NCBI GenBank assembly: GCA_934045075.1
Contig: OW203732.1
Span: 8,023,001 to 8,087,000 of the forward strand
Direction of reading: 5' to 3'
Source of the DNA: Yponomeuta sedellus
Taxonomy: Eukaryota; Arthropoda; Insecta; Lepidoptera; Yponomeutidae
DNA length: 64,000 bases
Part shown: piece by piece, positions 46,601 to 57,419 of the stretch
Layout: each line of letters starts with the position of its first letter
Position numbering within the stretch: the first letter of the stretch is position 1
The notes under the pieces: generated by a model
What the model was told of the DNA's origin: nothing
What the model saw: the letters and a program-made list of their open reading frames with translations, nothing else
The model's database searches: none
Program-made: the position numbers and the translations under genes

Positions 46601-49600
46601 TACTTGCTGACGTAAAGGAAAAAGTCACGTGGAAACCTGAGTGATGGTAGACACGCGTGGTGAGTTGGTGTCCAAGCTATCAGTCTCTAAATGTCAGTGC
46701 TTTGATTGGTACGAGGCTTCGTAGCACTTCGTAGGCCTTAGCTCCTTCTTCAGTGGTTCAGTAAAAACGGTCGCCGGTTGCGAAAGGAAGAGATTCTTTA
46801 CGGTCCTCGGATTGCCTTCCAAGGGAGGCTTTTTGCTTTCAGTCCATGTTGGAAAGATACATATCTGTGGCACGTAACGAGCTTGTGTTTCTCTTGGGCA
46901 TGGAAAGCGTTTACGAACGTGACAGAAAAAGTTGTTTTGGTGTAGCTGCTGGCTTTAGGCAAAAGTTTTAAGCCAGGTTCTTTCAGACCATCATTGTAAA
47001 GCGCTTACAATGTTGATTGAATAAAAATCGTGATCAGTTCAAGGCTTTGGGTAACTCTAAAAGCGCTTTTACTTAACGTCAATGTACAATACCTTTCCAT
47101 AGTACGAAAGCTTTCATTATATGCATTTTGTTGAGAAGTAAGCTTCGGATCATGTAACTTATGATATTTGCTACGTGTACCCAAATATTGCATTTTCTCC
47201 TGATTCGGGAAGGCAGATAATTAAGTTTACCTTATTAACATAGGTGATTAGACCCTTTAAATTTTTACCTGTGTCAGATTTACATAGTATTAAGTACAAA
47301 TTGGTAACGCTCTCTCATAAAAATATAGACAACGGCCGGTCAATATTTATGTTGAAGTCTGACAAGAGTCAGCACGAAAAAGTTATGGTGCTGTCGACTG
47401 CACCATACGCTATATTTATTTCTTTGGATGTGTTATTCACCAAACTAAGGTACGAGAAGTATTACATGCCTACATGTTGATAAAACAACTATAAAAGGAA
47501 GCCTCAGTGCTGTGTATGCGTCTTCCAGGTGGTCGGTCGACGCATTCCATACCATTGTCGTCTCTACGCTCCAGTAGAGCACAGATTAAACCGTGATCAT
47601 TGATTCCGAAGCACTTACCGATTGGACAGCAAGGGGTTTTGCTTTTTCTTCACCTAAACTTATGAGCGTTGAATGAAATGAAATGGAAAAACATCATTGT
47701 GAAACAGGCTTACAATGCTGGTTACTGACTCCTAAACTAGGATTTAGTAGACCTATGGCTACTTCCAAATTAGTTTTATAATAATGAATATACCTAGAAA
47801 CTATATTTTATTATCAAATTATCTTATGAATCTACGTTTTAACAGTTGTTTACGGCATTATTTGCCATCATTAAATTTATATAGTTTTGTTTACAATTTT
47901 ACGCTTCGTTAGTTTCATTAATATTGTTATAAACATCGTTATATTTTTAACCGACTAAAAAGCAAGCTTATTTTTGTCTGGAGGTACAATATTATTGTTT
48001 TTGTGTCGAACTTTCTTTTACTCGTTCAAAGGGCGCGCGTTGATGTCCTTTCTATGAATGGGTCGACGACGTACCGTGTTCTCTTGCGCCTGCGCATGTT
48101 ACGTATGGTTTGTTTTCTTTACTTACTTTAGTTGAATTAAAGTCCCATTAGTGACGTAATCGTATTATACAACATGGTAACTGTTTCACTGCAGTTGAAT
48201 ACAACTAGGTTTCGTTAGGAAAGTGAATGTAGTTATGTAAAACTATAATTGACATTTTGTGTAAATTACTGTTCCGCAGTGTGGTGGTGGTAATGTGGTG
48301 ACATTAAGTCTTTACTTAATGTCTTTTAATATTGTGCGTGTTTATTTTTGTCTTTCTTATAATTGAATACCTAATAAGTTAGTTGTGTATGAATGTATTT
48401 CTGGTTTTAATTGTATAATAGTCTTTGTTACCGTCTCACTCGCATAGAAATATTCTGCATTTTCTTCCCAATTATCTAAACAGAAAATAGAATAAATTTT
48501 TCACGATTGTTTCAACTAAATCGTATTGAAAAATATCAATGCTATTTGGTTAGAACACTTTTCAAAAATTAAATAATTATGTGATTCAAAAGTTTTCTTC
48601 TCTGAAGGTCTTTCAGAGTAAGATAAAATAAGAATATTCGTTATTATGCACCAAAACACATATTAAAAGATACAGAGTACAATTAGCGGCCTTAGCAGAG
48701 TATCACCTTGTTAGCCCGGGACCGACTTTTTGATACATTTTATAAAACTTAAAAAAAATCGTTTGAGGCTTAATTTTCTGCAGTTCGTTGGAGAATTCAT
48801 TTATCTATATCGCCAAAACTCTTTATATAATGAGATTTTGTATGAAGTACCTAAGGTGTAAACCTTAGGTACATAAAAAGATCAGATCTTCATCAAATTA
48901 AATGGGAGCAATAAAAAAATACGCTTCCGAACATAAAGGGTCTGTTTCTCGGTCGTCCAAAAGGATATTCTGTTTCTCGGTCGTCCGGTTAACATTTGAC
49001 AAAGTTATGATTTTGAAAACCTGCTCAGGTGTCAGCTTGAGGTTCAAACGTACCCGTAGATAGCTATCGACAAGCAGTGAGTGTAATAAACGGAGCAATG
49101 AAAGAGCAAGTGAGGATTTAAGCATTCTGTTAGCAAACCGCACGCACAGTTCTCACGACTGCTTGCGTATTCTATGCGCTTACGTGCGTGAGAATCGCTC
49201 TGCATGCGGGCCACTGGCAACCGTACAAATTGTAGCCCTCGCAGACCTAGCTGGCCATGCTGATATTCGGCGAGAAGCGCGGCGCAAGCAGTGATGGGTT
49301 GCGGAGAATGTTCTCGCTGGATGAGAATTTAAAGTTGGAAAGAAATGTGAATTGGAATTATTTAATTAGTTTACAGTATACTCTATATATTTTTGGTGTA
49401 CATTGAATAACTGAGATTCAATTTCATTATATTTTCAAAATTTTGAGACTTGAAAGTTAGATTTTTTTAGCGAATATTCTTTTGGGCCCATAGGCGCAGT
49501 TTGATACGCTAAAACTCCGCCAAAACAATAGAAGACAAATGGTTGAAGAGACAATATGTCTGCAACCATGAAAGTTTCAATAGAGTTTTAAATCATAAAT

Positions 49601-49695
49601 AGAGCTTTATGGATGCATAGTAAGGCTCTTAGTAAAAACTTTTTGACAAATTCAATCCCATCCTTCCGCCCACATTTATCTATCGGCCTAGATTA
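43650..49695. other. No gene seen; long non-coding stretch
   Basis: GC-richer unique patches occur near 44560-44700 and 46150-46480. An 18-mer (TCTGTTTCTCGGTCGTCC) is directly repeated at 48941-48958 and 48969-48986. No ORF shows a domain. Confidence 0.35.
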
Positions 49696-49699
49696 TCAA

Positions 49700-50276
49700 A
49701 GCAAGGCACTCCTTTCTATCAACATCATCCAACTGATGGCAGTTCGATGATGATCATCCAACTGATGGCAGTTGGATGATGATGGTAGAAAGGAGTATCT
49801 TGCAATCAGCAATCTGATGGCAGTTGGATGATGATGGTAGAAAGGAGTGTCTTGCAATCAGCAATCTGATGTCAGTTGCATGATGATTGATGATGGTAGA
49901 AAGAAGTGTCTTGCAATCGGCAATCTGAAGGCCCTTGCTGAAAATCAGTGTTGTGGGTGCAAACCCTCAGCTTATACTGAGCATGAGGCCTTTTTTCCCC
50001 TGCATCGACATACTGTGTATCGTTGGAATTTATGTTCATTTCATTCATCTGTAGTTCGTCTTTTCCTCTGTTTTTGTTTTAATCCTGCTTTCTTTTCTGT
50101 ATTTTCCTTTTCTGTCAAATTTTGTATGTCTACGTGGCGTTAAATAAATGTTTTTCTTCTTCTTCTTCTTGATGGCAGTTGGATGATGATGGTAGAAAGG
50201 AGTGTCTTGCAATCGGCAATCTGATGTCAGTTGGATGATGATGGTAGAAGGAGTGTCTTGCAACCGGCATTCTGCT
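49700..50276 (+). repeat. 52-bp minisatellite, interrupted
   Basis: The unit starts GATGGCAGTTGGATGATGAT and continues GGTAGAAAGGAGTGTCTTGC AATCAGCAATCT in blocks, 52 bases in all. About three units precede and two follow an inserted retroelement (49932-50170). The left edge (49701-49735) carries part of a unit inverted. Confidence 0.75.
49932..50170 (+). mobile_element. Short retroelement inserted in the minisatellite
   Basis: The insert breaks a unit after GGCAATCTGA, and the unit resumes with GATGGCAG at 50171. It ends TAAATAAATGTTTTTC followed by a CTT run, as expected for a LINE or SINE 3' tail. No coding motif was recognised. Confidence 0.6.
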
Positions 50277-50299
50277 TCAGACCGTCGGTAGCACACCAA

Positions 50300-51685
50300 G
50301 TCGGCTAATCACCTTTGAAATCTACCACGCTCTAATTCAAATTCAGCGTCCGATTTTAATCGCAGTTCATTAGTCGCAATTCGAATGTATTTTGATTTAT
50401 ATTATAGCGTTACGAATCGGCGCGATTGCGAGAGACTGCGCCGACCGAGTGTAAAGGCGAATGTGTCGGCCGGGTGTCCACAGCCTTACCGTCTTCCTAA
50501 TTGGGAAGAATTTATAAATAAAAATTACTTCTACATATCCCAACCACGTGACCTGGTCCGGTACTAGGGAACCTTATGGTAACCAGGCAAGAACAAATAC
50601 TGAGTTCTTACTTTCTCAGCTCAGTCCAGTCCATTCCATATTAGTCCATATTACACTAGCCTTTACCGGTTGTTTCCGTTGGTTTCATAATAAAAGCTGT
50701 TTGTATTTGTGTGCATTCTGAAACACTCAGTGCATAGTATTGTATAATTCCTGGTTGTGTAGCACGCACATATTGAGTATAAACTGAGAATAGATGTGAT
50801 ATAGGGTCATATATTTAGTCTGATTTATTCAAACAACTTTAGCTCTCTTTAAGTACTGTATCGCAGAGTCTGTTAGGTACTTTAAATGTACTAGGACCTT
50901 CTATTTATACCATTTTTGAATAATGTGTAGATACGCCTCTACTAGCTGACCACTCAAAGGTTGTTTTGCCATATTAATTTGCTTTATAGTATCAGACCTA
51001 CTCAATGTAGACTATTTTGCTATTTTGGTCCTCCAAAATTTGATAGCAAACACTGTAACACAAGATGTTAGGGACGTTAAAATATATTTTGTTCATTCAA
51101 ACTTAGATTCACAAGCCATATATTAGTACATGGACGCTCAAGTACGCAGATTAGGACGTCGATGTAGACCAGTTTTGCGTAAGAAGTAAGAACACTTTGG
51201 TACGTACTTTCACTATGGACCGAGTGAATTTACGACTACTCTACATTGCAAGCCGCATAGCCGTTACGAATGGAGACCGGTATTTGCATACAGCGTGTTA
51301 GAAAATCAGGGCTCCAGAAGTATGTACGATATGCTATCTCAAGCGGTGCTGTTAACGTTTATAGTTGTCATAGCAATTTGGTTGTTTATTGGCGGCCGCT
51401 AGCTAATTCCTATCAGTTTTTAATTGGATTTTATTTTATGGTAGCCATTAGATAATTTAGCGGTGTACAAAGCGATTGGTTGTTAAGGAATAAAATGTTT
51501 ACGACTCGTCGACACATCACAATCCTTGTAGGTAAAGTATTAATTTGATGTCACTTATAACTATGAAGTTTTCTCTACCATTTACCAGAAAACAATATAC
51601 CACCTTTTTTTTAGTTTATTCATCTATGACAAATCACAAATACCTTACAGGTGTGCGTGATTTGATTAAACTGTGCCTTTTCGTT
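50300..51685. other. No gene seen
   Basis: AT-rich non-coding DNA. At 50547-50582 a CTGG/GGTAACCAG motif resembles the SINE-like fragments near 12640 and 60180. Confidence 0.35.
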
Positions 51686-51689
51686 ATCA

Positions 51690-51800
51690 ACCCTTGTATG
51701 TCCGCTGCTATTAGGGCACGTGTCTCTTCCTGCATCGCAGGAAGGTTATGCCATACTCCACCACGGAGGCCAAGTCCGGGTTGGTGGAGGAACAGAAACA
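51690..51800 (+). repeat. Dispersed repeat fragment
   Basis: CCCTTGTATGTCCGCTGCTA and GTCTCTTCCTGCATCGCAGG match the start of the repeat at 15703. The 3' part (CCAAGTCCGGGTTGGTGGAG) lacks the hairpin of that copy. Confidence 0.6.
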
Positions 51801-51809
51801 GTGCCTTTA

Positions 51810-52595
51810 CTCTAAGCAAAACAGCCAATGTATTTTTTATGCCTTGTAAATTTTGAGTTGTTTAAAATAAAAATTTAACTGTTTATTTCAAAGTAAAAAA
51901 GTAGGTACACTAAAGTTTTCTTGTTCTGGAGGCTAAAAATCTTTCATATAAGATTATAATGCTTCCAGAGGTTGCTCTATATTAAAAAATAAAGTTTACA
52001 AAGTAAAAGTGCCGACAATGCCGAGGAACACTATACATGCCTGTGATTGTATTAAATTATATTCTATATATGTAGTAAGGTATTAATATTACTTAGCATA
52101 AAAAGTGGGACGCACTACCCATTCCTGGAATTAGGGCAGGCAATACGTCTCCCACCTCCTACAATCAGTTTGATAATATTTTTTTTAAAAGTTTATGCAG
52201 TGACTTAAATAAAAACACGATCTACAATAGGCTGACCTTTGTGCACGTTTTCGAGCAATGTAATACAGGACGTCTTGCTTAATAAATTTATTATCAAAAA
52301 AACAAAAAAAACCGTTGCTAATAAGTCTCGGCCGTTTTTTATTTAGAGGCTGATTGTTGTTGAAATATCCACAAATTAGTTTTATATATTTACAAATTTA
52401 TTTTTATTTATTTAGCTATTAATAATAGCCGGTGACACTCGACAATAATCCGCTATTTGACTCTCTTTTCAAGTAAGTCTTAAACGGTAAATAACTCTTC
52501 CATTAGACCAAAAAATATTTTAGTATATAGTTTAGTATATTTTAAAACTTTATTTTCCTAAACAGCCAAAACCGCCGTCAGCCATTTTGTCTATG
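51810..52595. other. No gene seen
   Basis: Very AT-rich DNA without a coding signature. Confidence 0.4.
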
Positions 52596-52599
52596 GTTT

Positions 52600-53130
52600 G
52601 AAGTCCAAAAAATTGTAAACAAAGTTTGACATTCAATTATCTGTAAGTGATCTCTGAGCATAGTGAAATTACAACAACGCAACCATAATTTAATCGAATT
52701 TACATCCAAAATATACCAATTATCATTATTGCATTGTTCGAGAATGAAAAAACACGTCAATAAAGACCCCCGGGAAGGTACCCAGTGAAATTAACATTCG
52801 AAAAACTTGGCTCAAACTTGCCAAAAGAGAGCCCGACTCTTTATCAATTGAAACTCTGGTGTATTTGTGTGAAGATCACTTCTCCACAATGTCCACTAGC
52901 TCTGGCTGAAAGATGTTTGTTTACATACTTTAGATGGTTTCAAGATGGCGGATAGCGTTTTCGCCGTTACAAATTAAACGAGGAAAATTTTTTTTTACTT
53001 TGCAAATTTTGCAGCCATCCTGCATACTTATTAAGCAAAATGAATATATTTCGGTTTCTTACGTTAAATACTATGAAATATTCATTTATCGCGTCAAATT
53101 TGATACGTGTCAAATAGCGGATTTTAATTG
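52600..53130 (+). repeat. THAP-containing dispersed repeat, copy 2
   Basis: This aligns with 14290-14665 and, at its 3' end (53060-53125), with 19283-19345. The contained THAP-like frame is annotated separately. Three copies in 64 kb indicate a mobile repeat. Confidence 0.6.
52766..52909 (+). pseudogene. THAP-domain fragment (P-element-like or THAP gene relic)
   Basis: The plus-strand frame reads GKVPSEINIRKTWLKLAKRE, then PDSLSIETLVYLCEDHFSTM and a stop at 52907. In THAP domains a Trp in the middle (here KTW) and a C-x2-H pair followed by Phe (CEDHF, bases 52868-52882) are hallmark positions. The first Cys pair upstream was not found, so this is the C-terminal half of the zinc finger. THAP domains occur in P-element transposases and in host DNA-binding proteins. 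Its presence in a repeat favours the former. Confidence 0.6.
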
Positions 53131-53134
53131 ACCC

Positions 53135-54160
53135 CCAACCGACCTCCTACATACATACGCGCGAAAAACATAACTCTCCTTCGCTTTCGCTAAGGATAAA
53201 TACAGGGGTCAGTGTTTCATAGTTCAATTTTCTTCCCCGAATGTTTAATTATGCAAGCCAGTGATGGATAGTTTACCACATTGTTTGTTTAACAAAGGCT
53301 CCGTCTTTTCAAGTGTCACACGTCGTAGAACCCGTGATATATGGACTCGACGCATTGACAATGTGGACAGTCTGACAGATTGAGGATATTGACAGTACGA
53401 AGTGCGTGTGAACTTGCTTATCACTGAGGTGATTGACAACGCCTACAAATGTATCTCGAAATAAAATTATGTTTTCACGTTTTATTATCTAGGCACAGGA
53501 ACGGACAGGTTTATTTTTGTGGATTGAGTCCAAGATGTAAAGATAAGGAGTGTTCACGAAGAGCGACGCGATACCGCACTATTTTTCGGTCAAATATTTA
53601 TACTACAACTAGATGTAGGATAAATATTTTAGGAGGACTCACAGGTCTAGACCTGTGAGACACTAGTATCGTATTCAATTCAGCCCATGCCTCAGACGCT
53701 GATGTGCGCGTAGCTGAATTCTAGGGCAATAAAATTGAAATAGTTTGTCACCGACACGATAAGATCCATAAATCAATCCTCTGCTAGCGGCAAATTGATA
53801 ACAATTCACTCGTTCCCACCAACAATAAAAGACGCGCACGACAGACATGAGAAAGTACGTACACAAACAAATCAGCACCATGGTTCTCCATCAGCTTATC
53901 GGTCGATGCCGATAGTGAAATGGACATCAAGGCGTGCGAATCGGCGAGCGACATAGCGTGAGATAGGACGGAATTGCCCAAATCGATTGATTCCCACGGA
54001 CTTGATAGCGTGGAGATATGTGCTTGCCTGAGTGAATGCGTGGTGAGTTACTTTAAGTGCTCCAGGCGCTTTCTCGTGCGATTCCCTGTTTTATCGCGAT
54101 TGGTTTGCACTACTTTGCAGTCTTTATTTTGGGGAACATTCTATATCTCCTATTTCGTTC
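53135..54160. other. No gene seen
   Basis: Short ORFs only, overlapping on both strands. Nothing is recognised. Confidence 0.4.
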
Positions 54161-54164
54161 CATA

Positions 54165-54350
54165 TCGTCATCAAATTCAAATTCAAATTCAAATAATTTT
54201 ATTTCAACGTAAAGAATTTACATTCTATTTGCTGAATGTCAATGTACAATGTAAAGTGTAAGCCGCCGCCTTCGGGCCGTATTGTAGTGGAGAAAAAGGC
54301 AGCGGAAAAAAAAACTCCACTCTGACCATCTTTTCTCAAATCATCTTAAA
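54165..54350 (-). mobile_element. CR1/Jockey-like LINE 3'-UTR fragment
   Basis: Apart from a few substitutions it is the same as 55570-55745: TTTACATTCTATTTGCTGAA, GCCGCCGCCTTCGGGCC, GTGGAGAAAAAGGCAGCGG and CTCCACTCTGACCATC. On the plus strand it starts with repeated TCAAAT, which is the element's 3' tail on the minus strand. Confidence 0.75.
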
Positions 54351-54354
54351 ACCA

Positions 54355-55555
54355 AATACATCAGTCAACATCGTGTAGAAACCCGTGGACTGTTGGTTCG
54401 AGATAAAATGTGTTGTCTTTCCTGTAGTTTAGGTCGATTAAGCTGTCAGGGTGGTACAAATGCTGGGCAAGCCCACTCCATCGAAAAACAATGTCTCAGA
54501 CATTGCAGCGGCCGAGTGGCCCTTTCATCCAACTAGTGTGAGTGAGTGATGGTGTCACTGGACGCTCTATAAATCATGGCGTTATTTTATAATCAAAGAG
54601 TAAGTTTAAAGCTTGGCGTTCTGCTTGATTCTATCTTTATTTCCCTCAGCTCATTCTTTCCAAATAAGTCTTACTTATACCTTACCATTTGTTGTCACAG
54701 CAAGAATAAAAAATATACAAAAATATAGATTCGGTCCATTAGTGTTACAGCATGTAGTGAAAAAGCATATTTCGATTTTAAAATTGAATTTTTGCGCTTC
54801 AGAATAAATACTATATAGCTGTTTACGTTAGAAATTAGCTAAATCTAAGTATGAAATACTTCCTGATACGATCCAGTCATTTAGAGCAAAGTTTTTTTAT
54901 CGAGATTCGTTACAAAGTTCTGACTAATAGAAGGTTATTTACACGCTCCTCGCTAAGACCATTACAAGCCGAACTCCTGTGAAAAATGGCCCTGATTTTA
55001 CGCCCCCTTGCACCATTGGTGTAAATTAATACAGTTTTACAGCGTTCAAACAGTGAACGCCTTGTTTTTATTTCGCGGAATTCAATCAATTTAAATGAGA
55101 TTCGCGTGATACCTTCAGATTGTACGGCAGCGGATCTTTTCGCTGGTTAATTGAGCTCTTCATTGAGGCGTTCGTTAAGCGAACGATATTGTTTCAAAAT
55201 GTTGCAAAAAGAAAGCTGAAAGGTGAACGCGAGTTATTAGTTTGATTAAAACCTGCAAGCGAGCGCTATAAGCTAAAGTGATCCGTTAGTTCTGTCTACT
55301 TAGACAGGAAAAACTAAGTACCTAAATACAAAATCGAATTCATTTCATAAATCCAATAACGTAAAATTAACAGAACTTAATATTGCCAATCTGAATTCGA
55401 CGCTATTTATAACAGAAGTAAATACACGCACTTAGATTTGGTGCTTTTCACGATTCCTCAAATGCAGTTTAAATTGTCTTAGTTCAAGAGTAAGATAATT
55501 TGAAATTTGTAAGACCATTTTATATTTCATTTGAGTTGAGTTTTGATGAATCTTG
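54355..55555. other. No gene seen
   Basis: AT-rich DNA. The 64-codon ORF at 54613 lacks any recognised motif. Confidence 0.4.
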
Positions 55556-56134
55556 ATTAATTCAAATTCAATTCAAAATTCAAATTCAAATCATTTTATT
55601 TAAACGTAAATAATTTACATTCTGTTTGCTGAATGTCAATGTACAATGTAAAATGTAAGCCGCCGCCTTCGGGCCGTATTGTAGTGGAGAAAAAGGCAGC
55701 GGAAAAAAAAACTCCACTCTGACCATCTTTTCTCAAATCTTCTTAAAAGCAAATACATCAGTTGCCATTATGTAAACCTAATAAGATTTCATGATTGCCA
55801 TTAACAACCCTAAATGCCAAAGCATTAGTCAAATGTCTCACAATAATAGGGGAAAACATAAGTGCTGCGGCCAGACACACGAACAGCACTCGTTCACGAG
55901 CATAACGCAGTGCTCAGCCATCACCAGTCTCAACCATTTTGGAGGGAGATAGATGACCCGAACACCACGCTACCATTCGAATGACCTTTAGCAAACTTGC
56001 AGCTAAGTTTTTGTCAGTTATATAATGTATCTTATAGTTATTAATATGCAATCACGTCGTCTGTACACACTTGTATGATAAAATATGTTATACTTACTTA
56101 TACTTAACAATAAAATCGCGGTGGAATTGGTTTA

Positions 56135-56846
56135 CTACCACGGACTAGGATCGTTTATATAGTCGTCTATTCTATAATATGCCTTTTTACATAGCGAATT
56201 TTTAATGAAAGTTTTAAATCTATTTTCAGACAGATAGCCATACAGCGAGGCAATGCCGCCAGCCTTCTTGGTACTCTGCCGCCCGACAGCGATCTGGCTC
56301 AAATATTTTATTTAAATTAGAATGTTTTAGGTTTAGTTCCATTTTTATCATCAATTATTATTATTATAAATATTTAAGCTATCATAATGTTTGTATAATA
56401 TATAAGTTATTTTCAGACAAGGATAGAACACGTTCTGGAATTTTGTTGTAAAAACGAACGCAGTAACCTACAAATGATGTGCCTACCTTGGCTAATCGGG
56501 ATTTAGTACAAGCAACCTTGTTTCTATTCCTTGTGTTTACGTTATGAACGTCCCTATTTAATTTAAACATAGTTATATTTTTTCGGACATACATTATATT
56601 ATCGAATATATATTGGCAAGCCAGTGTAAGAATGCCTATTTCTTTAAAACGCTCCCTTAGCGACTCTCTACTGTTTAAGTTGTAAATAGCTCTTATTGCT
56701 CTTTTTTGCAAGACAAATATGGTTTCTATATCTGCTGCCCGTCCCCATGATAACAAACCATACGACATGACACTGTGAAAATAACTAAAATAGACTAAAA
56801 TAGACCAGACTAAATTTGATAGCACTGTTAATATTCGAATGTTCAA
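56135..56846 (-). pseudogene. LINE pol C-terminus, split by an insertion
   Basis: The minus strand reads VYFSYFHSVMSYGLLSWG, then QKRAIRAIYNL, RESLRERFKEIGILTLA, NTRNRNK and FYNKIPERVLSLSEN. The frame is then broken by the 175-bp insertion and resumes as FKTFIKNSLCKKAYYRIDD and YINDPSPW with a stop at 56135-56137. This is the conserved C-terminal part of CR1/Jockey-type pol proteins. Joining across the insert restores the frame, so the insertion came after this copy integrated. Confidence 0.82.
56233..56407 (+). mobile_element. LINE 3' fragment inserted with a 12-bp target duplication
   Basis: TATTTTCAGACA flanks the insert exactly (56221-56232 and 56408-56419). The plus strand reads QRGNAASLLGTLPPDSDL, then AQIFYLN and a stop, the C-terminus of another LINE pol, followed by a short AT-rich 3' UTR. 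A 12-bp duplication fits target-primed reverse transcription. Confidence 0.8.
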
Positions 56847-57072
56847 AATGTAAAAGTTGATAAATTTTATGAATAATTATAATCGGAGAAAGACCAACCT
56901 ACTAGGAGTGTTTCTCCGATTAGAATTGGGCGTTTTAAAACTCATTTACGTGGGCAGTACACTGTCTATAAATTAATCCTTAGCGCGTTAAATGAATATT
57001 GTTCAAACCGGTAGCAAAGGCCAGTTTGTTTAATTAACACTTTGTCTCACAGAAAAAAAACTGTAAGGTTAG

Positions 57073-57399
57073 CCCAATATTTATTTACGTTGTCTTGCTG
57101 CGCCTGTCAGCGAATCCGCAACACATGCTGCGCCGGCGCCGGTGACGTCGGCGGGTCGGCGCGGACGCACACATGGCCTGGGAAATGGTCTAACTCTGAC
57201 TGAACTACAAAAAAAATATCGACCTCTGACACCGCCCCGGAATTACGGTCCAATGATTGACCAGAGACAAAAAGCGAGACATTCAGAAATAATAAAGTTT
57301 CCCACTGTGTCCCATACTGCATCAAATTTGCAGCATGAACTTGCTGCAAGCATGGAATTAATGGATGACCATACACGTGATTGGCTATGTCTAGTTTAA
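57073..57399 (+). CDS. Candidate terminal exon, unknown protein
   Basis: The frame is open from 57073 to the TAA at 57397-57399 and looks coding: mixed codon use and no low complexity. A pyrimidine-rich tract ending TGTCAG at 57110 would be a good splice acceptor. From there the frame gives SESATHAAPAPVTSAGRRGR, then THGLGNGLTLTELQKKYRPL, TPPRNYGPMIDQRQKARHSE and a C-terminus ending DHTRDWLCLV. I recognise no family. There is no good upstream ATG, so it is either the last exon of a plus-strand gene, a processed fragment, or an unknown element. The overlapping minus-strand ORF is judged a shadow. Confidence 0.4.
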   Translation, partial: PNIYLRCLAAPVSESATHAAPAPVTSAGRRGRTHGLGNGLTLTELQKKYRPLTPPRNYGPMIDQRQKARHSEIIKFPTVSHTASNLQHELAASMELMDDHTRDWLCLV

Positions 57400-57419
57400 A
57401 CGACGGGGACGGCGACGGG

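Larger units (their letters stand above)
55562..56850 (-). mobile_element. 5'-truncated CR1/Jockey-like LINE
   Basis: One minus-strand element: a pol C-terminus (56846-56420, continuing at 56220-56135), a ~570-base 3' UTR and a TTGAATT-type tail near 55562. It is interrupted by another LINE fragment at 56233-56407. Confidence 0.8.

Noticed and set aside
49700..50276. CRISPR-like array
   Set aside because: The units are contiguous tandem copies without unique spacers, in a eukaryotic genome.
50045..50299. Lys-rich minus-strand ORF with a repeated DCRLQDTP motif
   Set aside because: The repeat comes from the minisatellite and the Lys run from the CTT tail of the insert.
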